Assembly: GCA_030425145.1 (NCBI GenBank)
Contig: JAUHVK010000015.1
Span: 46,881 to 110,880 of the forward strand
DNA: 64,000 bases
Source: Alphaproteobacteria bacterium
Lineage (GTDB): Bacteria > Pseudomonadota > Alphaproteobacteria > Rhodobacterales > Rhodobacteraceae
Reading direction: 5' to 3'
Part shown: positions 19,213 to 26,304 of the stretch, piece by piece
Layout of the letters: each line of letters opens with the position of its first letter
Numbering within the stretch: position 1 is the stretch's first letter
Program-made: the position numbers and the translations under genes
The notes under the pieces: generated by a model
What the model saw: only the letters and a program-made list of their open reading frames with translations
Databases searched by the model: none
Told to the model about the DNA's origin: nothing

Positions 19213-19941
19213 TCAGATCAGCGGCCGTTGCGCCGGCTTGACGCCTGTTGAAAAGCCGAGCTGGGCGAGTTCGTCGGGCCGATGCACGGTGAGCGTATCG
19301 TCGGACCATGTCACCACGCCCTTTGCGCGGAGTTTTGCCAAAGTCTTATTGGTGTGAACCAGCGACAGGCCCATTGCATCGGCGACATCCTGCTGTCGGT
19401 AAGGCAACGGAACCTGATCGTTTTCGTTCAGTCCGAGGGCGGTCAGGCGCGTGAAAAAACGGTTGAGAACCCATGCGATCTTGGCAAGCCCATCCATCTG
19501 GCCAACGGCAGCCAGCATTTCGCCCAGCAAAAACTCTTCAGTGGCGGCAACATGCGTCAGATCGAAGGCGCGGCGAGGTTGGTTCTTGAAAAGCTCCCAA
19601 AGCTCTGACCGGTTGAAAACACACATCGTCATACGGGTTGTGGCCTCGACCGAGTGCCGCATCTCACCCATGACACCGCTCTGCAAGCCGATGAAATCGC
19701 CGGGCAGCACAAAGCCGACGACCTGCCGGCTGCCATCTTCGAGTGTCTTATAGCGTAGCCCCATACCATCTAGGGCAGTGTAAAGCTGGGACGAAGACGC
19801 GCCCTCGGCCAGGATCTCGGTTCCGGGTTGCGCCACGAATTCTCCGGTTTTGAACCGGGACATGTAGTGCACCTCGTCTTTCGTCATCTCTTCGAACAAG
19901 CCGATCTGTCTGAGGGGACAGTGTTCGCAATCCGTTTTCAT
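19213..19941 (-). CDS. Crp/Fnr-family transcriptional regulator
   Basis: cNMP-binding-like domain plus C-terminal HTH YRQQDVADAMGLSLVHTNKTLAKLRAKGVV. Confidence 0.88.
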   Translation of the reverse strand: MKTDCEHCPLRQIGLFEEMTKDEVHYMSRFKTGEFVAQPGTEILAEGASSSQLYTALDGMGLRYKTLEDGSRQVVGFVLPGDFIGLQSGVMGEMRHSVEATTRMTMCVFNRSELWELFKNQPRRAFDLTHVAATEEFLLGEMLAAVGQMDGLAKIAWVLNRFFTRLTALGLNENDQVPLPYRQQDVADAMGLSLVHTNKTLAKLRAKGVVTWSDDTLTVHRPDELAQLGFSTGVKPAQRPLI

Positions 19942-20021
19942 GACGCCTCGCTATGTCGTAGTTTAATGCAGAGAAATTCTTGGGGTGCCATGCGTAGGGA
20001 AACTCCAAAGGAATTCTTCGC

Positions 20022-20390
20022 ATGACCGACTTGAATGGATCGGATCCGAGAACACTGATCATTTCGAACAACATGATCGAAGCGGACGATCTCATTGAAA
20101 TGTTGACGGGACAGGATTTGGGGCCAGTGGCGCACACCCGAGATGTCCACGGTGCTTCAGCGGTCCTGAAAGAATCCGCATCGCAATTGCGGCTGTTGCT
20201 GTACGGGCTGTCGCTGCATTTGCACGAGATCAACGATTTCCTTGCGACTGTTGATCGGTCGGCGTTCAAGTTGATTGTAATTGACGGGCCGGCCGATTTT
20301 GCGGGCCAAGAAGGGGCGGCCGTTCTGCACCGCCCCTACTCGACCGGAGATGTGCTTGCTGCATTGGCGCAGGTGGGGCTGTCGCCTTAG
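20022..20390 (+). CDS. Degenerate response-regulator receiver-like protein
   Basis: RTLIISNNMIEADDLIEMLTGQDLGPVAHTRD...LLLYGLSLH...VLHRPYSTGDVLAAL resembles a receiver fold, but the Asp and Lys positions are substituted. Confidence 0.6.
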   Translation: MTDLNGSDPRTLIISNNMIEADDLIEMLTGQDLGPVAHTRDVHGASAVLKESASQLRLLLYGLSLHLHEINDFLATVDRSAFKLIVIDGPADFAGQEGAAVLHRPYSTGDVLAALAQVGLSP

Positions 20391-20683
20391 TTTCGTTTCG
20401 TCAGCGCGAGGCCAAGAAACATGCCGACACCAAATGCGCCGAGAACGGCCAGAGTTGGGTTGCGGCGCACTGCGCTGTCGAATTCGCCCTGGATCGTCTG
20501 CGCATGTTCCGAGCCCCGGCCAACGGCCTCGACGGCAGTATCACGAACGGTCTGTGCCGCATCCTGCACGTTGTCCTGAGCTTGCGACACGGCTTCCTTG
20601 ATCTTGTCCGAAGCGCGCGCTTTGGGTGCGTGTGTCTGATCGCTCTTAGCGTTTGAAGCAGTATGGGTCTGTGTCATTTCCAA
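20387..20683 (-). CDS. YqjD/DUF883-like membrane-anchored protein
   Basis: [31 protein letters not shown]...[22 protein letters not shown]. Confidence 0.8.
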   Translation of the reverse strand: MEMTQTHTASNAKSDQTHAPKARASDKIKEAVSQAQDNVQDAAQTVRDTAVEAVGRGSEHAQTIQGEFDSAVRRNPTLAVLGAFGVGMFLGLALTKRN

Positions 20684-20703
20684 TCTCCTTTTCCTGCCAC
20701 AAC

Positions 20704-20729
20704 AACGTTGCAGGTCCGGTCAAAGTTCC
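20704..20729 (-). promoter_or_regulatory. EcfG-type GSR promoter (DUF883 gene)
   Basis: Minus strand GGAAC-N17-CGTT (plus strand AACG-ttgcaggtccggtcaaa-GTTCC). Confidence 0.75.
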
Positions 20730-20731
20730 TT

Positions 20732-20757
20732 GGAACCAAAGATGGGAAAGGCGGGTT
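20732..20757 (+). promoter_or_regulatory. EcfG-type GSR promoter (DUF1328 gene)
   Basis: GGAAC-caaagatgggaaaggcg(N17)-GGTT. Confidence 0.65.
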
Positions 20758-20797
20758 GTCAGAGCAGTTGATGACCGAAAATGGAAAGGACTTACCC

Positions 20798-20956
20798 ATG
20801 CTTTATTGGGCAGCAATATTCTTGGTAATCGCCTTGATCGCCGCATTGTTCGGATTTGGTGGCATCGCGTCCGCCTCTGCCGGGATCGCACAAATCCTGT
20901 TTGTGGTGTTCCTCGTGCTCTTCGTCGCCACACTCATCGTTCGCGCAGTGCGATAG
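20798..20956 (+). CDS. DUF1328 (YtjA) family small membrane protein
   Basis: [47 protein letters not shown]. Confidence 0.9.
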   Translation: MLYWAAIFLVIALIAALFGFGGIASASAGIAQILFVVFLVLFVATLIVRAVR

Positions 20957-20966
20957 AAACGAAAAC

Positions 20967-20993
20967 ACCGGAGCCGTTGGGCTCCGGTTTTTT
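20967..20993. terminator. Rho-independent terminator
   Basis: ACCGGAGCC-GTTG-GGCTCCGGT followed by TTTTT. Confidence 0.85.
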
Positions 20994-21011
20994 GTTCTGG
21001 TGTGTCAACGC

Positions 21012-21821
21012 TTACGCCTTGAGCGTTTCTGTCGACGAAAAGAACATCGCTTGGCTTACCGCAGAGCGCACCTGTTCCTCGGTATACGGTTTGGAGATCA
21101 GGAAGGCCGGTTCCGGGCCTTCGCCCGTCAGCAAGCGTTCTGGGAAAGCTGTGATGAAGATCACGGGAATTTCGGGATTATCCGCTACGATTTTGTTGAC
21201 AGCATCAATGCCGCTCGATCCGTCGGCCAACTGAATGTCCGACATGATGAGGTGCGGTTTTTCGGTGTTGAACAGGTTGACCGCTGCATCTGCTGTCCGG
21301 GCGATGCCGGTCACGGTATGACCCATGTCCGTCACCATGGCTTCAAGGTCCATTGCAATGATGGCCTCGTCCTCGATGATCATCACGCGGCCAGCCAGCG
21401 ATTTGGCCATTTCGTTGTATGCAATATCCACGAGGTTCTCCGCTTCTTCGGTGCTGATATCAAGAACACTGGCAACGTCCTCAAACGACAACTCCTCGAT
21501 GGTGTGCAGCAGCAAAGCTTCCCGCGTTCCCGAGGTTAAACGTGATAGATGTTTTTGAGCCTTTGCAGCGACACCGGTTTCGGAATCCGTGAACGTGGCC
21601 CCCGAGGTTGACCAGATCGAATGGAATACTTTGAACAATGCGACCTTGTTCGAGGCCTCATGATCGAAGATGGATGTGTCACTCAGGATCGCTTCGAGAG
21701 CAGCAACAGCATACTTGTCACCTTCGACCTGCGAACCTGTCAGAGCCCTCGCATAGCGGCGCAGGAACGGGAGGTTCGCCCCGATCTTGGAGGTCAGGTC
21801 CTGTGGTTGTTCGGTCGGCAT
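21012..21821 (-). CDS. phyR: PhyR-type response regulator (sigma-like domain plus receiver), GSR anti-anti-sigma factor
   Basis: Sigma-factor-like N-terminus (LPFLRRYARALTGSQVEGD...) fused to a receiver with MSDIQLADGSSG and ISKPYT. Confidence 0.93.
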   Translation of the reverse strand: MPTEQPQDLTSKIGANLPFLRRYARALTGSQVEGDKYAVAALEAILSDTSIFDHEASNKVALFKVFHSIWSTSGATFTDSETGVAAKAQKHLSRLTSGTREALLLHTIEELSFEDVASVLDISTEEAENLVDIAYNEMAKSLAGRVMIIEDEAIIAMDLEAMVTDMGHTVTGIARTADAAVNLFNTEKPHLIMSDIQLADGSSGIDAVNKIVADNPEIPVIFITAFPERLLTGEGPEPAFLISKPYTEEQVRSAVSQAMFFSSTETLKA

Positions 21822-21853
21822 AAAGAAAAGCTCCCAATTTTTTAGATGTTACG

Positions 21854-21878
21854 GGAACCAAACGCTCCAGAATGCGTT
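21854..21878 (+). promoter_or_regulatory. EcfG-type GSR promoter (nepR-ecfG)
   Basis: GGAAC-caaacgctccagaatg(N16)-CGTT. Confidence 0.85.
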
Positions 21879-21885
21879 AGGTTCC
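21861..21885 (-). promoter_or_regulatory. EcfG-type GSR promoter (phyR), overlapping the nepR-ecfG promoter
   Basis: Minus strand GGAAC-N16-CGTT (plus strand AACG-ctccagaatgcgttag-GTTCC). Confidence 0.85.
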
Positions 21886-21927
21886 CGCTGACACGCGATA
21901 AAAATGTATATTCATCTGAAGGGCTAC

Positions 21928-22092
21928 ATGAAACAGGATCGGAAATTATCAAGCCTGGAGCAGGAGATCGAAGCGAACCTCAAGCGGGCTTACGATGACG
22001 TTGCCAAGCAAGAGGTACCGGATCGATTCACGCAACTGCTCGAGCAACTTCGCAAGGCGGACAAGAAAAATGCGGAGACGTCAGATGACTGA
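21928..22092 (+). CDS. nepR: NepR-family anti-sigma factor
   Basis: Small helical protein KLSSLEQEIEANLKRAYDDVAKQEVPDRFTQLLEQLR between phyR and ecfG. Confidence 0.88.
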   Translation: MKQDRKLSSLEQEIEANLKRAYDDVAKQEVPDRFTQLLEQLRKADKKNAETSDD

Positions 22093-22633
22093 TCCCAAAG
22101 ACGAAATCGTACAGCACCTGAGTGCCATGCGGGCTTTTGCCATGAGCTTGACGCGCAATTCGGCGCTGGCCGATGACATGGTTCAGGATGCTTTGGTCAA
22201 GGCATGGACCAAGATCGACTCTTACCAACCGGGCACCAATATGCGGGCTTGGTTGTTCACAATTCTTCGCAACACCTATTATTCCCATCACCGCAAAGCG
22301 CGTCGTGAAGTTGCGGATGTTGATGGGGAAATGGCGGCCTCTCTTGCTCAGAAGCCGGACCATGATGGTCGCCTTCAGATGCGAGATTTCAACCGCGCCT
22401 TTGACCAACTCAACGATGAACAGCGCGAAGCGTTGGTCTTGGTGGGCGCTGGCGGCTTTTCCTATGAAGAAGCAGCCGAGACCTGTGGTGTTGCCGTCGG
22501 CACGATCAAGAGCCGCGTCAACCGAGCGCGCAAGCAGCTCATCGAGATTCTTCAGATGAGCGATGACGAAGTTATGGAAGCCACTGACATGGTGACGACG
22601 GGGATCGTCACGAAACAGAAACACGTTGCCTGA
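22085..22633 (+). CDS. ecfG: ECF sigma factor EcfG
   Basis: Sigma2/sigma4 regions (LADDMVQDALVKAWTKIDSYQPGTNMRAWLFTILRNTYYSHHRKARRE...GTIKSRVNRARKQL); overlaps nepR. Confidence 0.92.
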   Translation: MTDPKDEIVQHLSAMRAFAMSLTRNSALADDMVQDALVKAWTKIDSYQPGTNMRAWLFTILRNTYYSHHRKARREVADVDGEMAASLAQKPDHDGRLQMRDFNRAFDQLNDEQREALVLVGAGGFSYEEAAETCGVAVGTIKSRVNRARKQLIEILQMSDDEVMEATDMVTTGIVTKQKHVA

Positions 22634-22666
22634 TTTTTCTAAGATTTAAGCCTTGAGGGGGATACC

Positions 22667-24178
22667 GTGTCAGATCCTGCGCACGCAACGCACCCCGAAC
22701 CCGCACCTGACTTTGACGTTCTGATCACTGCCGAAGAAGCCTGGCCCGCTTTCGAGCGGGCCGTTCTTCGGGCGCAGAAAGCGGTGCACGGGTCGTTCCG
22801 CATATTCGATCTGCGGACCAAGTTGCGCAGCCCTGAAGCGCAGGCTGTCGGCAAGGATTGGTTCGACTTGCTGGCGCATGTCATCCGACGCGGTGTTTCG
22901 GTAACGTTGGTTGTCAGTGATTTTGATCCCGTCATGGGAACGCCGCTGCACGAATTGACGTGGATGACAGTTCGGCAAGGGGCGGCTTTGGCCGAGATTG
23001 CAGATGCCTCTCAGGGGCAGGTAAGGATCTCCGCCGCGCTGCACCCGGCCCGGGCAGGCGTTCTGCCTTGGGGTTTTTTCTTGCCCGCGGTTCTCAAGCG
23101 CAAATGGGACCGGCTCGCAGGCGTGTCCAAAGACCGGCTGGAACGTCAGGCCGTGTTGCTTGACCGGAATATGCTGCCCGAAGTGCACACGGTCACGCAT
23201 CACCAAAAACTTGCGGTGGTCGATGATGACGCGCTGTTCATTGGCGGGCTCGACCTGAATGAAAGGCGGTTCGACACGCTGGACCACGATCGCCCGGCAT
23301 GGGAAACGTGGTCGGACGTGCATCTGATGCTGCGAAACGGGCCGGAAGTGGCGGAAGCCAAAAGGCATCTTGAAACCTTCCTTGATGTGGCCGCTGGCAA
23401 GCGGGATGCCCCACGCCTTGAGCATATCAAGAGGACGGTATCAGCACCCCGCCGGATGCAGTTTGCCTACCTGTCTCCGCGTACCGTGTTGAACGAGATC
23501 GAAGAGACCCACATCGCGTCGTTCCGCGCGGCGCGGAACCTCATCCATATCGAAACTCAGTATCTTCGCTCGCGGGTAATTGCCGAAGCACTGGCAGAGG
23601 CTGCAGTTCGCAATCCCGACTTGCGTCTGGTGCTGATCCTTCCTGCCTTGCCGGACAGCCTTGCCTTCGACAATGAAGAGGGGCTCGACACGCGGTTCGG
23701 GATGAGCTTGCAACGCGAGGCCGTCACCATCGTTCAGGACGGGTTCAAAGAACGGGCACTCTTTGCGTCGCCGGTGCGACCGGTGATGTCATCGCGTGAC
23801 TGGCGCACATCTTTGGCAGGCTCGCCGATCATCTATGTGCACAACAAGGTTTTGGTGAAAGATGACGACTTTGCGCTCATCGGCTCCGGCAATCTCAATG
23901 GGCGGTCGATGCGGTGGGACACAGAGGCCGCGGTCGCCATTTCCGATCCGGTGCGGATGCAGGTGCTGAGGTCGAAACTGTTGTCGCATTGGTGGTTCAG
24001 CGATCTGCCGACCGAGGCGACCACTCCGGACACACTGCATCACTGGTGGTCCAGGGAGATTGCGGCGAACGGTGTGTGTCTGCCGGAGAACAGGAGCGGC
24101 TTTCTGGTTCCCTACGATGTGGACAACCACGCCGAGCTGGCGCAGCCGTTGCTTGGGGTCACCGAAAACATCGTCTGA
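22667..24178 (+). CDS. Phospholipase D-like / cardiolipin synthase family protein
   Basis: Two HxK-type motifs: HHQKLAVVDDDALFIGGLDLNERR and HNKVLVKDDDFALIGSGNLNGRS. GTG start, 33 nt after ecfG. Confidence 0.9.
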   Translation: MSDPAHATHPEPAPDFDVLITAEEAWPAFERAVLRAQKAVHGSFRIFDLRTKLRSPEAQAVGKDWFDLLAHVIRRGVSVTLVVSDFDPVMGTPLHELTWMTVRQGAALAEIADASQGQVRISAALHPARAGVLPWGFFLPAVLKRKWDRLAGVSKDRLERQAVLLDRNMLPEVHTVTHHQKLAVVDDDALFIGGLDLNERRFDTLDHDRPAWETWSDVHLMLRNGPEVAEAKRHLETFLDVAAGKRDAPRLEHIKRTVSAPRRMQFAYLSPRTVLNEIEETHIASFRAARNLIHIETQYLRSRVIAEALAEAAVRNPDLRLVLILPALPDSLAFDNEEGLDTRFGMSLQREAVTIVQDGFKERALFASPVRPVMSSRDWRTSLAGSPIIYVHNKVLVKDDDFALIGSGNLNGRSMRWDTEAAVAISDPVRMQVLRSKLLSHWWFSDLPTEATTPDTLHHWWSREIAANGVCLPENRSGFLVPYDVDNHAELAQPLLGVTENIV

Positions 24179-24179
24179 C

Positions 24180-24205
24180 GGAACTTGACAGATGTGGCCT
24201 CGGTT
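24180..24205 (+). promoter_or_regulatory. EcfG-type GSR promoter (YihY gene)
   Basis: GGAAC-ttgacagatgtggcctc(N17)-GGTT. Confidence 0.6.
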
Positions 24206-24234
24206 CCTCTTTTGAAGTCCAAGGAGACACTTTT

Positions 24235-25203
24235 ATGAGCCGTGGACGTCTGGCCAGCCGACCAATCCTTGTTCCCGCGAAGGGGGTTTTGGGCGCTCTG
24301 GTTCGCATGTGGAACAAGCAGACGCATCTGAACCTCGGGCTGATCGCGGCTGGAATCGCCTTTTATGGTCTGCTGTCCCTGTTTCCCGGCATCACCGCCG
24401 CCGTCGCATTTGCCGGTACGTTTCTTGAGCCCGAGATGCTGGTCGAGAACAGCGAAGCGATTGCCGACATGCTTCCGGACGCCGCGCAGGCCATTATTTT
24501 GGGGCAGTTGCGGGACGTGGCGAATGCGGACAGTTCTACGCTGAGCTTTGCCGCGCTGTTCAGCTTGGCGATCGCACTCTATTCCGCGTCCAAAGCCGTG
24601 GCGAATTTCATTTCCGGGCTGAACGTTATCTACGGAGAGCGTGAGACTCGAAATTTCTTTCTCGTCAAAGCCCTGACCATCGTTCTGACGGCTTTCGTGA
24701 TCTTCGGGTTGCTGATCGCCATCATTGTGGTTGCCGCCATTCCGGTGATTGCGGCCATCATCGGCGATTACGGGATCATTGATGATCTGGTGATGTTTCT
24801 GCGCTGGCCGTTCCTGTTCCTGATGGGGGCGTTTGGGATTGCGGTGCTCTACCGCCTTGGGCCCAACCGGCGCTCTGCCCGGTGGCGCTGGCTGACACCC
24901 GGAGCATTTGTAGCCTGTGCGCTTTGGGTTGCTGGCAGCTATGGATTCAGCCTCTACGTGCAGTCCTTCGGGTCGTATAACGAGACCTTTGGGGCATTGG
25001 GCGGGGTGATCATCCTACTGACCTGGCTCTGGTTGTCGGCCTTCATCGTGCTGCTGGGCGCGCTTCTCGACGCCGAGTTGGAGGCGTCGACAAAGCGCGA
25101 CAGAAAAGTTGGCACGGACGGCCCGAAGGATGAACATGGTGCGGCCAATACCGACAGGCTCGGAACGGCGCTGGGCGCTGAAATCACGGAACCGTCGCGC
25201 TGA
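24235..25203 (+). CDS. YihY/virulence factor BrkB family membrane protein
   Basis: HLNLGLIAAGIAFYGLLSLFPGITAAVAF...LTWLWLSAFIVLLGALLDAELE. Confidence 0.9.
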   Translation: MSRGRLASRPILVPAKGVLGALVRMWNKQTHLNLGLIAAGIAFYGLLSLFPGITAAVAFAGTFLEPEMLVENSEAIADMLPDAAQAIILGQLRDVANADSSTLSFAALFSLAIALYSASKAVANFISGLNVIYGERETRNFFLVKALTIVLTAFVIFGLLIAIIVVAAIPVIAAIIGDYGIIDDLVMFLRWPFLFLMGAFGIAVLYRLGPNRRSARWRWLTPGAFVACALWVAGSYGFSLYVQSFGSYNETFGALGGVIILLTWLWLSAFIVLLGALLDAELEASTKRDRKVGTDGPKDEHGAANTDRLGTALGAEITEPSR

Positions 25204-25212
25204 TTGAACGTT
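25188..25212 (+). promoter_or_regulatory. EcfG-type GSR promoter (DUF4112 gene), overlapping the yihY 3' end
   Basis: GGAAC-cgtcgcgctgattgaa(N16)-CGTT. Confidence 0.75.
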
Positions 25213-25242
25213 GATCTCCTGAGTATTTCAGGAGGGATCATC

Positions 25243-25641
25243 ATGCTCCATTCAACACTACCTGCCGCCGACGCGGCGGATCGTCTTACACGTATCGAGC
25301 ATGTAGCACGGCTGCTGGACAGCAGGTTTCGTTTTCCCATCATCGGCGTTCGGGTCGGGTGGGACTCCATCCTCGGTCTGATCCCTGGAGTGGGTGATGC
25401 GATCACCACCATCCCGGCGGGTTGGATGATCTGGCATGGCTACCAGATGGGCGCGCGCAAGCGCACTCTTGCCAGAATGGGCCTGAACGCAGGCATCGAC
25501 CTCGTGTTGGGCGGTGTGCCGGTCATCGGTGATCTTTTCGACGTTGCCTTCAAATCCCACAAGAGAAACCTCTCGCTGCTGCAACGTGAAATGCAGCGCC
25601 GGGTTGTACACGCAAGCATTCAGGAGGTGGCACATGTCTGA
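25243..25641 (+). CDS. DUF4112 family protein
   Basis: RLTRIEHVARLLDSRFRFPIIGVRVGWDSILGLIPGVGDAITTIPAGWMIWHGYQMGA...NAGIDLVLGGVPVIGDLFDVAFKSHKRN. Confidence 0.88.
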   Translation: MLHSTLPAADAADRLTRIEHVARLLDSRFRFPIIGVRVGWDSILGLIPGVGDAITTIPAGWMIWHGYQMGARKRTLARMGLNAGIDLVLGGVPVIGDLFDVAFKSHKRNLSLLQREMQRRVVHASIQEVAHV

Positions 25642-25696
25642 ACGTCACAGAACAGAAGACGAAAGTCGCGAAATGGAAAATAACTGAAATTTGTCG

Positions 25697-25721
25697 GGAA
25701 CCTTTTGTCTGTATGTTCGTT
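25697..25721 (+). promoter_or_regulatory. EcfG-type GSR promoter (25749 gene - csbD-like)
   Basis: GGAAC-cttttgtctgtatgtt(N16)-CGTT. Confidence 0.8.
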
Positions 25722-25748
25722 AACCCACTGAAAGAAGGAGATATTATT

Positions 25749-25991
25749 ATGAAGCTCGGAGCTATTCTTGCAGGTGTCGTATTTGTCGCTGCCGTGGCAT
25801 TCGGCGTCTATATGGTGGATATCGACCAGACCGAAGAAGGGTCGATGCCGACAGTGTCGATCGAAGGCGGCAATCTTCCGGAATTCGATGCCGAAGTCGG
25901 CGAAATCGAAGTGGGCGAGCGCGACGTCACCGTCACTGTGCCTACCGTCGACATCGAGTCCCCTGAAGAAGACGCAGTCGCGTCGAACTAA
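25749..25991 (+). CDS. Small acidic protein with N-terminal TM/signal anchor
   Basis: MKLGAILAGVVFVAAVAFGVYMVDIDQTEEG... followed by a Glu/Asp/Val-rich tail; good RBS (gaaggag). Confidence 0.75.
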   Translation: MKLGAILAGVVFVAAVAFGVYMVDIDQTEEGSMPTVSIEGGNLPEFDAEVGEIEVGERDVTVTVPTVDIESPEEDAVASN

Positions 25992-26011
25992 CCCACTGAA
26001 AGGAGACCGTC

Positions 26012-26209
26012 ATGGATCGTGACATGATCGAAGGCAAATGGACCGAAATCAAAGGTCAATTGCGCGAAGCCTATGGTGACTTGACCGACGATGATGTCGA
26101 AGAGGCCAAAGGTAACCGCGAACAGATGGAAGGCGTGCTTCAGCAGAAGCTGGGCAAGTCCAAAGACGAGGTACGCGAGACCGTCAATCGCATTCTCAAC
26201 AGCGTCTGA
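26012..26209 (+). CDS. CsbD-family stress protein
   Basis: MDRDMIEGKWTEIKGQLREAYGDLTDDDVEEAKGNREQMEGVLQQKLGKSKDEV. Confidence 0.93.
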   Translation: MDRDMIEGKWTEIKGQLREAYGDLTDDDVEEAKGNREQMEGVLQQKLGKSKDEVRETVNRILNSV

Positions 26210-26229
26210 ATGGACCAGATCGTAAATGA

Positions 26230-26265
26230 AAAGCGCGCGGCCGGTTATCCGGTCGCGCGTTTTTG
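26230..26265 (+). terminator. Rho-independent terminator after csbD-like gene
   Basis: CGCGCGgCCGG-TTAT-CCGGtCGCGCG followed by TTTTT. Confidence 0.8.
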
Positions 26266-26304
26266 CGTTTCGCAGGGCAAGGGGCGAAAACCCGCGCCGT
26301 TCGG

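Noticed and set aside
23914-24234. N-terminal extension of the YihY ORF (429 aa in the track)
   Set aside because: Overlaps the PLD gene in another frame; an EcfG promoter and RBS lie directly before ATG 24235.
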